A DNA stretch of 64,000 bases from Paracoccus aestuarii (GTDB lineage Bacteria > Pseudomonadota > Alphaproteobacteria > Rhodobacterales > Rhodobacteraceae): assembly GCF_028553885.1 (NCBI RefSeq), contig NZ_CP067171.1, forward strand, positions 1 to 64,000, written 5' to 3'. The first letter of the stretch is position 1; every line of letters starts with the position of its first letter. A program made the translations under genes and the position numbers. Positions 16,285-25,927 of the stretch are shown here, piece after piece. The notes under the pieces are model-generated. The model saw only the letters and a program-made list of their open reading frames with translations. It was not told the origin of the DNA and ran no database searches.

Positions 16285-19022
16285 CGCGGCGCTGAGGCCA
16301 TTGCGGGCAGGCGCCGCGCCAGAAGCGTGCGCGCCTGCGAGATCCGGTCGAAATCCCCGGGCCAGAGGTCGCGCGCCCGGGCATTGTCGCAGGCGGGATC
16401 GGCGGTCAGGCTGTCCGGGGCGTCGCGCAGGAACCGCGCCATGGCGGGCTCCAGCGGGGCTTGGTCCAGCCAGTCGGCGGGCGCCATGTCGCCCGGCACC
16501 GTGACCGGCCGGTCGGCCACCAGGTTCGCCCAGACCAGCCCGCGGGGCCGGTGATCGGCCATGACCTGCGCCGCCGCGCGCACATCCGTCATGTGAAAGC
16601 GCAGGTCGCGCGGCGCCCGGCCCATCCGCGCGCAGGCGGCCATCACCGTCTCGTAGATGTCGCGCGGGTTCGGGCGGTCCAGATCATAGAGCGAGGGCAG
16701 GCGCAGGATCAACGCATCGACGCCCGATGCCGCGATGGCGGCCTCGGCCGCGATCTTGGCCGCGCCATAGCCCGAGATCCCGTCGAAGGGCCTGACCGGG
16801 CCTTCGGGAAAGGAGCCACCTTGGTCGGGAAAGGCCGAGGTCGAGCTGGAAAAGACCAGCCCCGCCCCCGCCGCGCGGCAGAAATCCAGGACATGGCCGA
16901 TGGCGGTGCGGGCGCGCCCCTCCATATGGTCGCGATCGACCGCCAGGTTGACCATCGCGGCGCAATGGATGACGCGGCTGACGGCCCGGGCCAAACCCGC
17001 ATGGCTGTCCCCGTCCAGTCCCAGCATCGGCTGGTCCAGCGTGCCCGGCACCGCGCGCAGCCGCGCCGGATCGACGCCGTGATCGCGCGCCGCCCGCATC
17101 AGCCGGTCCTGGGCATCGCGGTTGCGCGGCCGCACCAGGCAATAGATCACCTGATCCGGCGGCAGGCTGGCGGCCAGCCGGGCCAGCACATGCCCGCCCA
17201 GAAACCCCGTGGCCCCGGTCAGCAGGATGCCGGGCCGGTCGGGGCGGTCGGGGCGTGCGGCCTCGTCCTGCGTCAGCAGCGCGTGCAGCCGCATCAGCGG
17301 CAGGGTCAGCGCCCATTCGAAATCGACGGGGCGGCCATGGGCGGCCTCCAGCGCGATCAGGAAATCCACGCAGGAGAGCGAATCGCCCCCTTGGTCCTGA
17401 AAGGACCGGTCCGGGTCCAGATCCGCCGCGGCCAGCCCCAGGATCGCCGCCGCATGGGTCAGGACCGGCGGCCCCGCATCGCCCGTGGCGATCCGGTCGG
17501 CGGGCGGCGCGGGCGGCAGGGCGCGATGGTCGCATTTGCCCGAGACGGGATGCAGCGGCACCTCGTCCAGGCGCACCAGCCAGGCGGGGATGCAGTAGCG
17601 CGGCAGCTGCGCCTGCAGGCGGCGGGCCAGGTCGGCGGGCATGCGCCGCCAGCCGTCGCCCAGGCCCCAATGGCGGGCGTTGTGGTCCGCGCCCTCTGCA
17701 TCGGCGGTGTAATAGAGGATTAGCGCCTGGCCCTGGCCCGGGATCTGCTGGACCCACGGGATCGCCTGGCGAAAGCGCAGCGCGCCGGACAGGGTCTGGA
17801 CCAGGTCGGCGGTCTGGATGCTGTGGCCGCGCAGCTTCAGCATATGCGCGATGCGGCCCAGCACATGGATACGCCCGTCGGGTGCGACGAAGCCCTGGTC
17901 GCCTGTGTCATAGAGCCGCGCGGCGCGCCCCTCGATCACCAGGTCGCGAAAGCGTTGGGCGGTCTCCTCCGGGCGGTTGACATAGCCGGGGCCCAGCATG
18001 CGCGGCCCCTCGAAATGCAGGCGCCCGGGCTGGCCGGGGGGGCAGGGGCGGTCGTCATCGTCCAGCACCACGGCGCGCAGATGCGGCATGGCCACCCCCA
18101 CCGATCCGTCGCAGCCATCCTCCAACCGGGTCAGGCTGATGTCATGCGTCTCGCAGATGCTGTAGAGGTTCAGGATCTCGGCCCCGGGCAGCTTGCGGCG
18201 CGCCTCGGCGGCCAGGGCGGGGGTGACGACCTCGCCGTTCAGGATCACGCGGCGCAGGGGCAGGGGGGTGCCGCCATCCGGCGCGATGGCGGTCAGGGTC
18301 TTTTCCAGGAAGGACGGGGTGAACAGCATCTCGTCGATGCGGGCGTCGCGCAGAAAGGCGACCAGGGCCTGTGGCGACATCAGGTCGTTCAGGCCGGGAA
18401 AGACCAGTTCGGCCCCGTCGCGCAGCGGGCGCAGCAATTCCCAGATGGCGAAGATGTAGATCCCGACCCGCATCCCCGGACCATAGGGCGTGTGGGCGTC
18501 GCGCCAGCGATAGGACAGCCAGGCCGCGTCATGGGTGACGGGGATGCATTTGGGCCGCCCCGTCGTGCCGGATGTGGCGACCAGATAGACCGGATCGCCT
18601 GGATCGACCGTCGCCGCCTGCGCGGGCGCGGCATCGGCGGTCAGGCAGGGGGCCGCCTCGATCACCCGGCAGGCGGCGGGCAGGCGGCCCTGCGGCACCG
18701 GCTGGCAGGCGATGACCGTGTCGATGCGCAATTCGTCCAGGATGTTGCCCAGCACTTGGTCGGGCATGGCCGGGTCCAGATGCACGAAGGGTCGCCCTGC
18801 TACCGTCGCGGCCACCACCGCCGCCCCCAGGGGCACGCCCGGCACGCCATAGATCCCCACCGCCGCCGCATCGCCCAGACCCGCCCCCATCGCCGCCACC
18901 GCCCGCGCCAGCTGGCCATAGCTGAGGTGTCGGGCGCGGTCGCGCATCGCGGGGCGGTCGGCATGGCGCGCCATGGCCTGGACCAGTTCGGCGGGCAGGC
19001 TGCCTTGGATCGGGTCGGACAT
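16254..19022 (-). CDS. Single-module adenylation-carrier-thioester reductase (A-T-R)
   Basis: The 922-residue multidomain enzyme lacks any condensation domain. The adenylation domain (about 1-510) shows A3 TSGTTGRPKCIP near 150, A5 NLYSICETH, A7 YDTGD, A8-like KLRGHSIQT and the A10 lysine in SGKCDHR near 494. A carrier domain has the phosphopantetheine serine in GGDSLS at about 547. The C-terminal reductase domain has TGATGFLGGHVLARL near 602 and a Tyr-Lys pair in YGAAKIAAE near 752. The layout predicts activation of a carboxylic or amino acid, thioester loading and NAD(P)H release as an aldehyde, as in Lys2 and carboxylic acid reductases. ATG 19022 is preferred over an upstream TTG. A phosphopantetheinyl transferase is not present nearby; substrate and product are unknown. 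Confidence 0.85.
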   Translation of the reverse strand: MSDPIQGSLPAELVQAMARHADRPAMRDRARHLSYGQLARAVAAMGAGLGDAAAVGIYGVPGVPLGAAVVAATVAGRPFVHLDPAMPDQVLGNILDELRIDTVIACQPVPQGRLPAACRVIEAAPCLTADAAPAQAATVDPGDPVYLVATSGTTGRPKCIPVTHDAAWLSYRWRDAHTPYGPGMRVGIYIFAIWELLRPLRDGAELVFPGLNDLMSPQALVAFLRDARIDEMLFTPSFLEKTLTAIAPDGGTPLPLRRVILNGEVVTPALAAEARRKLPGAEILNLYSICETHDISLTRLEDGCDGSVGVAMPHLRAVVLDDDDRPCPPGQPGRLHFEGPRMLGPGYVNRPEETAQRFRDLVIEGRAARLYDTGDQGFVAPDGRIHVLGRIAHMLKLRGHSIQTADLVQTLSGALRFRQAIPWVQQIPGQGQALILYYTADAEGADHNARHWGLGDGWRRMPADLARRLQAQLPRYCIPAWLVRLDEVPLHPVSGKCDHRALPPAPPADRIATGDAGPPVLTHAAAILGLAAADLDPDRSFQDQGGDSLSCVDFLIALEAAHGRPVDFEWALTLPLMRLHALLTQDEAARPDRPDRPGILLTGATGFLGGHVLARLAASLPPDQVIYCLVRPRNRDAQDRLMRAARDHGVDPARLRAVPGTLDQPMLGLDGDSHAGLARAVSRVIHCAAMVNLAVDRDHMEGRARTAIGHVLDFCRAAGAGLVFSSSTSAFPDQGGSFPEGPVRPFDGISGYGAAKIAAEAAIAASGVDALILRLPSLYDLDRPNPRDIYETVMAACARMGRAPRDLRFHMTDVRAAAQVMADHRPRGLVWANLVADRPVTVPGDMAPADWLDQAPLEPAMARFLRDAPDSLTADPACDNARARDLWPGDFDRISQARTLLARRLPAMASAPRHQGDPAFTG

Positions 19023-19068
19023 GTCGCAAAGATCTCCCAAAGGTCGGATACCGGCCTTGGATAGGGGT

Positions 19069-19106
19069 CCCGCGCCCGGCTGTCCACCGGGGGTTGCAGG
19101 CGCGGG
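19069..19106 (-). terminator. Possible hairpin after the DeoR-type regulator gene
   Basis: 8-bp stem (19069-19076 with 19099-19106) with a 22-nt loop in the 112-bp gap between the regulator stop and the adenylation-reductase start, both on the minus strand. No U-tract. It could end the regulator transcript; weak support. Confidence 0.3.
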
Positions 19107-19134
19107 CGTCAGCTTTGCGGCATCCGCCCGCGTC

Positions 19135-19893
19135 TCAGGCGGTGACGACCCGGGTCTGCCAATCCGCGCAGGCGCGCGCCAGATCGGCGGGCAGGGGCCG
19201 GTCGATGAAGATCGCGTCCAGCTGCGACAGCGAGGCGATGCGCGCGGGCGCGCTGCGCGACAGCTTGGAATGATCGGCCACCAGCACGGTGCGGCGCGAC
19301 TGGCGCAGGATCGCCTGGCTGACGCCCACCTCCTGGATGTCGAAATCCAGAAGGTCGCCGTCGCGGTCCAGCGCCGAGCAGCCGATCACCGCCAGGTCGA
19401 ACTTGAACTGGCGGATGGTCTCGGCCGCCAGGTTGCCGACCAGCCCGCCATCGGCGCGGCGCAGGTTGCCGCCCGTCACGATCACCTGGCAATCGGGATT
19501 GGCGGCCAGGATATTGGCCACGTTCATGTTGTTCGTGACCACCAGCAGGTCGCGATGGCCCAGCAATTCGCGGGCCACCGCCTCGGTGCTGGTGCCGATG
19601 TTCAGAAACAGGCTGATCTTGTCGGGGATTTCCGCCGCGCAGGCCCGGGCGATGGCGGTCTTGGCATCCAGGTTCAGCGCGCGGCGTTCCTCATAGCCGA
19701 TATTGGCCACCCCGGATGGCAGGATCGCGCCGCCATGCACCCGTTCCAGCCGCCCCGCCTCGGCCAGGTCGGTCAGGTCGCGGCGGATCGTCTGCAGGGT
19801 CACGCCGAAATGGGCCGCCAGATCCTCGACCGTGACCTTGCCGTCGCGCCGGGCGATTTCCAGGATCTCGGGCTGGCGGAAGGTCTGGGACAT
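19135..19893 (-). CDS. glpR: DeoR-family repressor of glycerol metabolism
   Basis: The 252-residue protein has an N-terminal DeoR winged helix-turn-helix (IARRDGKVTVEDLAAHFGVTLQTIRRDL, about 13-40) and a C-terminal ribose-phosphate-isomerase-like sensor domain with LNIGTSTEAVARELL, VTGGNLRRADGGLVG and VADHSKL motifs. DeoR/GlpR proteins sense phosphorylated sugars, glycerol-3-phosphate for GlpR. It is divergent from glpD and the glycerol import genes, which makes GlpR the most economical assignment. The ATG at 19893 has an upstream AAGGAA-type ribosome-binding site. TTTCGT-type half-sites in the divergent gap are candidate operators. Confidence 0.85.
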   Translation of the reverse strand: MSQTFRQPEILEIARRDGKVTVEDLAAHFGVTLQTIRRDLTDLAEAGRLERVHGGAILPSGVANIGYEERRALNLDAKTAIARACAAEIPDKISLFLNIGTSTEAVARELLGHRDLLVVTNNMNVANILAANPDCQVIVTGGNLRRADGGLVGNLAAETIRQFKFDLAVIGCSALDRDGDLLDFDIQEVGVSQAILRQSRRTVLVADHSKLSRSAPARIASLSQLDAIFIDRPLPADLARACADWQTRVVTA

Positions 19894-19913
19894 GGCGGGT
19901 TCCTTGTCGGATG

Positions 19914-20046
19914 TTCGTTATTTTGCGTTTCGTGCAAGTTCCGGAGGTGAAGGCGGCCGTTTTGGGCCATCAAAAGGCCCGCGCCGCCCGGTTTCCGCAG
20001 TTAGGTCGATGAAACATAGCGCAAATCCCCGGTGAACCCAAACGAA
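19914..20046. promoter_or_regulatory. Divergent glpR/glpD promoter region with TTCGT-type half-sites
   Basis: The 222-bp gap between glpR and glpD is noticeably AT-richer than its surroundings. It holds TTCGTT (19914-19919) and TTTCGT (19928-19933), 14 bp apart as direct repeats, and the inverse AACGAA at 20041-20046. DeoR-family repressors often bind repeated TTTCG/CGAAA half-sites, so these are candidate GlpR operators. No clear -35/-10 pair could be assigned by eye. Confidence 0.35.
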
Positions 20047-20115
20047 AACAAATTGCTTTCCTTTTGGCGCGGGATTTGCCAGAACGGGTGGTGCAACCAG
20101 CCGAAGGAACCCGAC

Positions 20116-21699
20116 GTGACCGATGCAGCACCCATGACCGACCTGTTCGTCATCGGCGGCGGCATCAACGGTTGCGGCATCGCGCGGGATGCGGCGGGGC
20201 GGGGGCTGTCGGTCACGCTGGCCGAAAAGGACGACCTGGCGCAGGCGACCTCCAGCGCCTCGACCAAGCTGTTCCATGGCGGGCTGCGCTATCTGGAATA
20301 TTTCGAATTCCGCCTGGTGCGCGAGGCGCTGATCGAACGCGAGGTGCTGCTGCGCGCCATGCCGCATATCAGCTGGCCGATGCGCTTCGTGCTGCCATGG
20401 CATCCCGACATGCGGTTCGAATCCGACACGCCGACGTCGAAACTGCTGGGGCGGGTCATGCCGTGGATGCGTGGGCGCAGGCCGTCCTGGCTGATCCGCT
20501 TGGGCCTGATGATGTATGACAGCCTGGGCGGGCGCAAGATCCTGCCCGGCACCGCCAGCCTGTCGCTGGAGGGCACGCCGGAGGGCGCGCCCCTGCAGGA
20601 CCGGTTTCGCCATGCCTATGAATATTCCGATTGCTGGGTCGAGGATTCGCGCCTGGTCGTGCTGAACGCCCGCGACGCCGAGGCGCGCGGCGCCCGCATC
20701 ATGACCCGGACCGAGGTGCTGTCCGCCGACCGCCATGCCGATCACTGGGTCGTCACCACCCGCGACGCCGCGGGGGCTGCGCATCGGCACCGGGCGCGGA
20801 TGCTGGTCAATGCGGGCGGGCCTTGGGTGGGCCAGATCATCCAGGGGACGATCCGGCTGAATTCCTCGGACGGGGTGCGGCTGGTGCGGGGCAGCCATAT
20901 CGTGACGCGGCGGCTGTTCGATCACGACAAGTGCTATTTCTTTCAGGGGACCGACGGGCGGATCATCTTTGCCATCCCCTACGAGACGGACTTCACCCTG
21001 ATCGGCACCACCGATGCCGATCACGACGATCCCGACCGCCGCCCCGAATGCACGCCCGAGGAACGCGACTATCTGCTGGGCTTTGCCAACCAGTATTTCC
21101 GCCGCCAGCTGACCGCCGATGACGTGGTCTGGACCTATTCCGGGGTGCGGCCGCTCTATAATGACGGCGCGAAAAGCGCGACGGCCGCCACGCGGGACTA
21201 TACGCTGAAGGTCGACCGGACGGGCGGGGCGCCGGTGCTGAACGTCTTCGGCGGCAAGATCACCACCTATCGCCGTCTGGCGGAATCGGCCATGGCGCAG
21301 ATCGCGCCGATCTTTGCGGGCCTGCCCGGTCCCTGGACGCGGGGCGTGGCCCTGCCGGGGGGCGATTTCCCGGTGGACGGGGTCGATGCGCTGGTGGCCG
21401 CGCTGCAGGCGGATCATCCGTTCCTGACCCCCGCTTGGGCGCGGCGGCTGGTGCGGGCCTACGGCACGGATGCGCGCCGGATCCTGGCGGGTGCGCACCA
21501 GGCTGCCGATCTGGGCGTCGATTTCGGCGCCACCCTGACCGAGGCCGAGCTGGTCTGGCTGATGGATCACGAATATGCCCGCCGCGCCGATGACGTGCTG
21601 TGGCGGCGCAGCAAGCTGGGCCTGCGGCTGGATGCCGACCAGGTCCGGGCGTTGGAGGATTGGATGACCGCGCGGCGCAGGCCCGCAGTCACCCGCTGA
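20116..21699 (+). CDS. glpD: Glycerol-3-phosphate dehydrogenase (FAD, aerobic type)
   Basis: Membrane-associated FAD enzyme that oxidises glycerol-3-phosphate to dihydroxyacetone phosphate and passes electrons to quinone. The 527-residue product has the FAD-binding VIGGGINGCGIARDAAGRG loop near its N-terminus, SSASTKLFHGGLRYLE (about 52-67) characteristic of GlpD, LVNAGGPWV and YSGVRPLYNDG. Start chosen as GTG 20116 because AAGGA lies 7 bp upstream; ATG 20134 (six codons later) has no ribosome-binding site. It is divergent from glpR, and 60 bp downstream the glycerol importer genes begin in the same direction. Confidence 0.92.
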   Translation: MTDAAPMTDLFVIGGGINGCGIARDAAGRGLSVTLAEKDDLAQATSSASTKLFHGGLRYLEYFEFRLVREALIEREVLLRAMPHISWPMRFVLPWHPDMRFESDTPTSKLLGRVMPWMRGRRPSWLIRLGLMMYDSLGGRKILPGTASLSLEGTPEGAPLQDRFRHAYEYSDCWVEDSRLVVLNARDAEARGARIMTRTEVLSADRHADHWVVTTRDAAGAAHRHRARMLVNAGGPWVGQIIQGTIRLNSSDGVRLVRGSHIVTRRLFDHDKCYFFQGTDGRIIFAIPYETDFTLIGTTDADHDDPDRRPECTPEERDYLLGFANQYFRRQLTADDVVWTYSGVRPLYNDGAKSATAATRDYTLKVDRTGGAPVLNVFGGKITTYRRLAESAMAQIAPIFAGLPGPWTRGVALPGGDFPVDGVDALVAALQADHPFLTPAWARRLVRAYGTDARRILAGAHQAADLGVDFGATLTEAELVWLMDHEYARRADDVLWRRSKLGLRLDADQVRALEDWMTARRRPAVTR

Positions 21700-21759
21700 G
21701 GCCGCGCCGACCGGCTAGGGTCGGCGGCCATGGCGGATCAAAATGGGGGGGGAAGGACG

Positions 21760-22833
21760 ATGAGCCTTGAATTGCAGGCCGTCTGCAAGCGGGTCGACGG
21801 GCAGGTGCATATCCACCCGACGGACCTGACCTTGCGGCCGGGCACGATGAACGTCCTGCTGGGGCCGACGCTGTCGGGCAAGACCTCGCTGATGCGGCTG
21901 ATGGCGGGGCTGGACCGCCCGACCCAGGGGCGCGTGTTGTGGCAGGGCCGCGACGTGACCGGCCAGCGCGTGCAGGATCGCCAGGTGGCGATGGTCTATC
22001 AGCAATTCGTGAACTACCCCTCGATGTCGGTCTATGACAACATTGCCTCGCCCCTGCGCCTGCAGGGGATCGACCGCGCCGCCATCGACGCCCGCGTGCG
22101 CGAGACGGCGGCCCTGATGCGCCTGACGCCCATGCTGGAGCGGCGCCCGCTGGAGCTGTCGGGCGGCCAGCAGCAGCGCTGCGCCCTGGCCCGCGCGCTG
22201 GTCAAGGATGCGGGCCTGGTGCTGCTGGACGAGCCGCTGGCGAACCTGGACTACAAGCTGCGCGAGGAATTGCGCGCCGAGCTGCCGCGCATCTTCGCGG
22301 CTTCGGGGGCGATCTTCGTCTATGCCACGACCGAACCCGAGGAGGCGCTGCTGCTGGGCGGCAATACCGCGACCCTGTGGCAGGGGCGGGTGACCCAGTT
22401 CGGCCCCGCGCCCGATGTCTATCGCCTGCCGGTCGATGCGACGACGGCGCGGGTCTTCAGCGATCCGCCGATGAATTTCGTCCCCGTCACCGTGGCGGGG
22501 GGGCGGATGGATCTGGGCGGCGCCGCGCTGCCCGCGCCGGGTCTGGCGCCCGGCGCCTATCAGGCGGGGTTCCGGCCCAACCACCTGCATCTGCGCGCGC
22601 CGTCGGGCGATGCGGTCGCGCTGGACACGCGCCTGGTCGTGACCGAGCTGACCGGGTCCGAGACCTTCCTGCATCTGGACCATGCGGGCCAGCGGTGGGT
22701 GGGGCTGGTCCATGGCATCCACGACCTGACCCCCGGCATGGCGCTGCAGGTCTGGCTGGAGCCGCGCCACGTCTATCTGTTCGACGCGGATGGCCGCCTG
22801 GCCGCCCCCGCCCCCTATGCGCAAGCCGCCTGA
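21760..22833 (+). CDS. glpS: Glycerol ABC importer ATPase, GlpS-type
   Basis: Sugar-importer-type ABC ATPase of 357 residues: Walker A GPTLSGKTSL (about 34-43), signature LSGGQQQR, Walker B VLLDEPLANLD, then a C-terminal TOBE-like regulatory domain. The H-loop, normally THD as in YVTHDQ, reads YATTEPEEA, so the switch histidine is replaced by Thr. The partner ATPase downstream has the H-loop but lacks LSGGQ, so the two probably form an asymmetric heterodimer. The order matches Rhizobium glpSTPQV glycerol transport. GGAAGGA precedes the ATG at 21760; the ORF upstream of that lacks support. Confidence 0.87.
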   Translation: MSLELQAVCKRVDGQVHIHPTDLTLRPGTMNVLLGPTLSGKTSLMRLMAGLDRPTQGRVLWQGRDVTGQRVQDRQVAMVYQQFVNYPSMSVYDNIASPLRLQGIDRAAIDARVRETAALMRLTPMLERRPLELSGGQQQRCALARALVKDAGLVLLDEPLANLDYKLREELRAELPRIFAASGAIFVYATTEPEEALLLGGNTATLWQGRVTQFGPAPDVYRLPVDATTARVFSDPPMNFVPVTVAGGRMDLGGAALPAPGLAPGAYQAGFRPNHLHLRAPSGDAVALDTRLVVTELTGSETFLHLDHAGQRWVGLVHGIHDLTPGMALQVWLEPRHVYLFDADGRLAAPAPYAQAA

Positions 22834-22839
22834 GGACCC

Positions 22840-23910
22840 ATGGCCACGATCACGCTGGACAACCTGGCCCATTCCTACCTGCCGCGCCCGCAGGGCCCCG
22901 AGGATTTCGCCCTGAAGGAGCTGAACCACGACTGGCAGGACGGTGCGGCCTATGCGCTGCTGGGCGCCTCGGGCTGCGGGAAATCGACGCTGCTGAACAT
23001 CATCTCGGGGCTGCTGATCCCGAGCCAAGGACGGATCCTCTTCGACGGGGTGGACGTGACCCATGCGCCGACGGCGGAGCGTAACATCGCCCAGGTGTTC
23101 CAGTTTCCCGTCGTCTACGACACCATGACCGTGCGCGACAACCTGGCCTTTCCCCTGCGCAACCGCGGCCGCCCCGAGGCCTATGTGGCCGAACGCGTGG
23201 CCGAGATCGCCGCGATGATCGGGATGGAGCATGTGCTGGACCGCAAGGCCCGGGGCCTGACGGCGGATGCGAAACAGAAGATCAGCCTGGGCCGCGGCAT
23301 GGTCAGGAAGGACGTGAACGCACTCTTGTTCGACGAGCCGCTGACCGTCATCGACCCGCACATGAAATGGGAGCTGCGGACCCAGCTGAAGAAGCTGCAT
23401 CACGATTTCGGCCATACGATGATCTATGTCACCCATGACCAGACCGAGGCGTTGACCTTTGCCGACCGGGTCGTGGTCATGCATGACGGCCGCGTGGTCC
23501 AGATCGGCACGCCCGAGGATCTGTTCGACCGGCCCGAACATACCTTCGTGGGCTATTTCATCGGCTCGCCCGGCATGAACCTGCTGCCGGCCGAGGTGGC
23601 GGGCCGGCTGGCGCGCATCCCAGGCGGCGTCACCCCGCTGGCGGTCGATTACCCGACCCTGACGGGCCGCGTCCAGCTGGGCATCCGCCCCGAACATCTG
23701 CGCCTGTCGGCCGATGAGGGCCTGCCCGTCACCATCCGCCGGATCGAGGATGTGGGCCGCCACCGCATCATCCGCGCCGATCTGGAGGGGCATGACCTGA
23801 ACATCATCGCCCCCGAGGACCAGCCCATCGGCCCGGAGATGACCCGCGCCGTCTTCGACCCCGCCCGCATCGGCATCTATGCCGATGACTGGCGCGTGGC
23901 CCCGCACTGA
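22840..23910 (+). CDS. glpT: Glycerol ABC importer ATPase, GlpT-type
   Basis: Second importer ATPase, 356 residues: Walker A LLGASGCGKST (about 41-51), Q-loop QVFQFPVVYD, Walker B ALLFDEPLTVID, H-loop YVTHDQTEA, and C-terminal TOBE-like region. At the usual signature position it has LTADAKQKISLGRG in place of LSGGQ. It lies 6 bp after glpS, and unequal motif loss between the two ATPases argues for a GlpS-GlpT heterodimer with one canonical ATP site. Not to be confused with the GlpT glycerol-3-phosphate antiporter of enterobacteria, despite the shared symbol in the GlpSTPQV naming. Confidence 0.87.
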   Translation: MATITLDNLAHSYLPRPQGPEDFALKELNHDWQDGAAYALLGASGCGKSTLLNIISGLLIPSQGRILFDGVDVTHAPTAERNIAQVFQFPVVYDTMTVRDNLAFPLRNRGRPEAYVAERVAEIAAMIGMEHVLDRKARGLTADAKQKISLGRGMVRKDVNALLFDEPLTVIDPHMKWELRTQLKKLHHDFGHTMIYVTHDQTEALTFADRVVVMHDGRVVQIGTPEDLFDRPEHTFVGYFIGSPGMNLLPAEVAGRLARIPGGVTPLAVDYPTLTGRVQLGIRPEHLRLSADEGLPVTIRRIEDVGRHRIIRADLEGHDLNIIAPEDQPIGPEMTRAVFDPARIGIYADDWRVAPH

Positions 23911-23923
23911 CAGGAGGATCGCG

Positions 23924-24790
23924 ATGGACAAGACTGTCAATCACAAGGCCTGGTTCCTGGTCCTGCCGGTGCTGGTGCTGGTGGCCTTCTCGGCGGTGAT
24001 CCCGCTGATGACGGTGGTGAACTATGCCTTCCAGGACACGTTCGGCAACAACGTCTTCTTCTGGCACGGGTTGGGCTGGTTCGAGGATCTGCTGGCCTCG
24101 GAACGCATGTGGAACGCGCTGTGGCGCCAGCTGGCCTTCTCCGGCATCATCCTGGCGATCGAGATCCCGCTCGGGGTCTTCGTGGCGCTGAACATGCCCA
24201 AGCGCGGGGTCTGGGCCAGCGTGGTGCTGGTCCTGATGTCGCTGCCGCTCTTGATCCCGTGGAACGTGGTGGGCACGATCTGGCAGATCTTCGGGCGCGT
24301 CGATATCGGCCTTCTGGGCTATACGCTGAACAAGCTGGGCATCGCCTATAACTACACCCAGAACCCCGCCCATGCCTGGGCCACGGTCATCGTGATGGAT
24401 GTCTGGCACTGGACCTCGCTGGTGGCGCTCTTGGCCTATGCCGGGCTGCGATCCATCCCCGAGGCCTATTACCAGGCCGCCCGCATCGACCAGGCCAGCC
24501 GCTGGAAGGTGTTCCGCTATATCGAGCTGCCCAAGATGATGGGGGTCCTGATGATCGCGATCCTGCTGCGGTTCATGGACAGCTTCATGATCTATACCGA
24601 GCCCTTCGTGGTCACCGGGGGCGGGCCGGGAAATGCGACGACCTTCCTGTCGATCGACCTGGTCAAGATGGCCTTGGGCCAGTTCGACCTGGGGCCCGCG
24701 GCGGCCTTCTCGCTGATGTATTTCCTGGTGATCCTGCTGATCTCCTGGGTGTTCTACACGGTCATGACCAATCTGGACAAAAGGGGCTGA
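23924..24790 (+). CDS. glpP: Glycerol ABC importer permease, GlpP-type
   Basis: MalF-like permease of 288 residues with about six transmembrane segments and the EAA cytoplasmic loop (EAYYQAARIDQASRWKVFRYIELPK, about 180-204), which docks on the ATPases. The GGGPGNATTFLSIDL segment near the C-terminus is typical of this transporter family. The ATG at 23924 has a perfect AGGAGGA ribosome-binding site 5 bp upstream; the in-frame extension upstream lies inside glpT. Gap of 2 bp to the next permease gene. Confidence 0.88.
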   Translation: MDKTVNHKAWFLVLPVLVLVAFSAVIPLMTVVNYAFQDTFGNNVFFWHGLGWFEDLLASERMWNALWRQLAFSGIILAIEIPLGVFVALNMPKRGVWASVVLVLMSLPLLIPWNVVGTIWQIFGRVDIGLLGYTLNKLGIAYNYTQNPAHAWATVIVMDVWHWTSLVALLAYAGLRSIPEAYYQAARIDQASRWKVFRYIELPKMMGVLMIAILLRFMDSFMIYTEPFVVTGGGPGNATTFLSIDLVKMALGQFDLGPAAAFSLMYFLVILLISWVFYTVMTNLDKRG

Positions 24791-24792
24791 GG

Positions 24793-25605
<813 letters not shown>

Positions 25606-25619
25606 GGGGGGGCGCGCCG

Positions 25620-25895
25620 ATGTCCTGGATGGCATGGACCCAACCGACCGCGATCTTCTTCGTCATCATCGCCCTGCTGCTGGTCACCTTTTCGGTGCTG
25701 GCGATCCGTTTCCCCGAGACGCCCCGCCGCGGCATCCTGGGGATCGAGACGACGCGGGGCGACCGCCTGTTCATCACGCTTCTGGGGTCCGCCTTCATCA
25801 ACCTGGCCTGGCTGGGGGTGATGGGGGCGGCGCTGCAACCCTGGGCGATGCTGATCTGCCTGATCTATGCCGCAGCCGTGTTCCGGTGGGTGTGA
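25620..25895 (+). CDS. DUF2160-type small membrane protein of the glycerol importer operon
   Basis: The 91-residue protein has three hydrophobic stretches (about 10-28, 50-68, 72-88) separated by a positively charged loop with RFPETPRRGILGIETTRGDR. It matches the predicted small integral membrane proteins (DUF2160) found between glpQ and glpV in alphaproteobacterial glycerol importer operons. Function is unknown; its fixed position suggests an accessory subunit of the transporter. The ATG at 25620 lies 14 bp after glpQ, with a GGGGGG stretch upstream. Easily missed, because the frame is also open far upstream inside glpQ. Confidence 0.82.
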   Translation: MSWMAWTQPTAIFFVIIALLLVTFSVLAIRFPETPRRGILGIETTRGDRLFITLLGSAFINLAWLGVMGAALQPWAMLICLIYAAAVFRWV

Positions 25896-25927
25896 CGGGC
25901 AAAACCGAACCAATGGGAGGGAGAACC

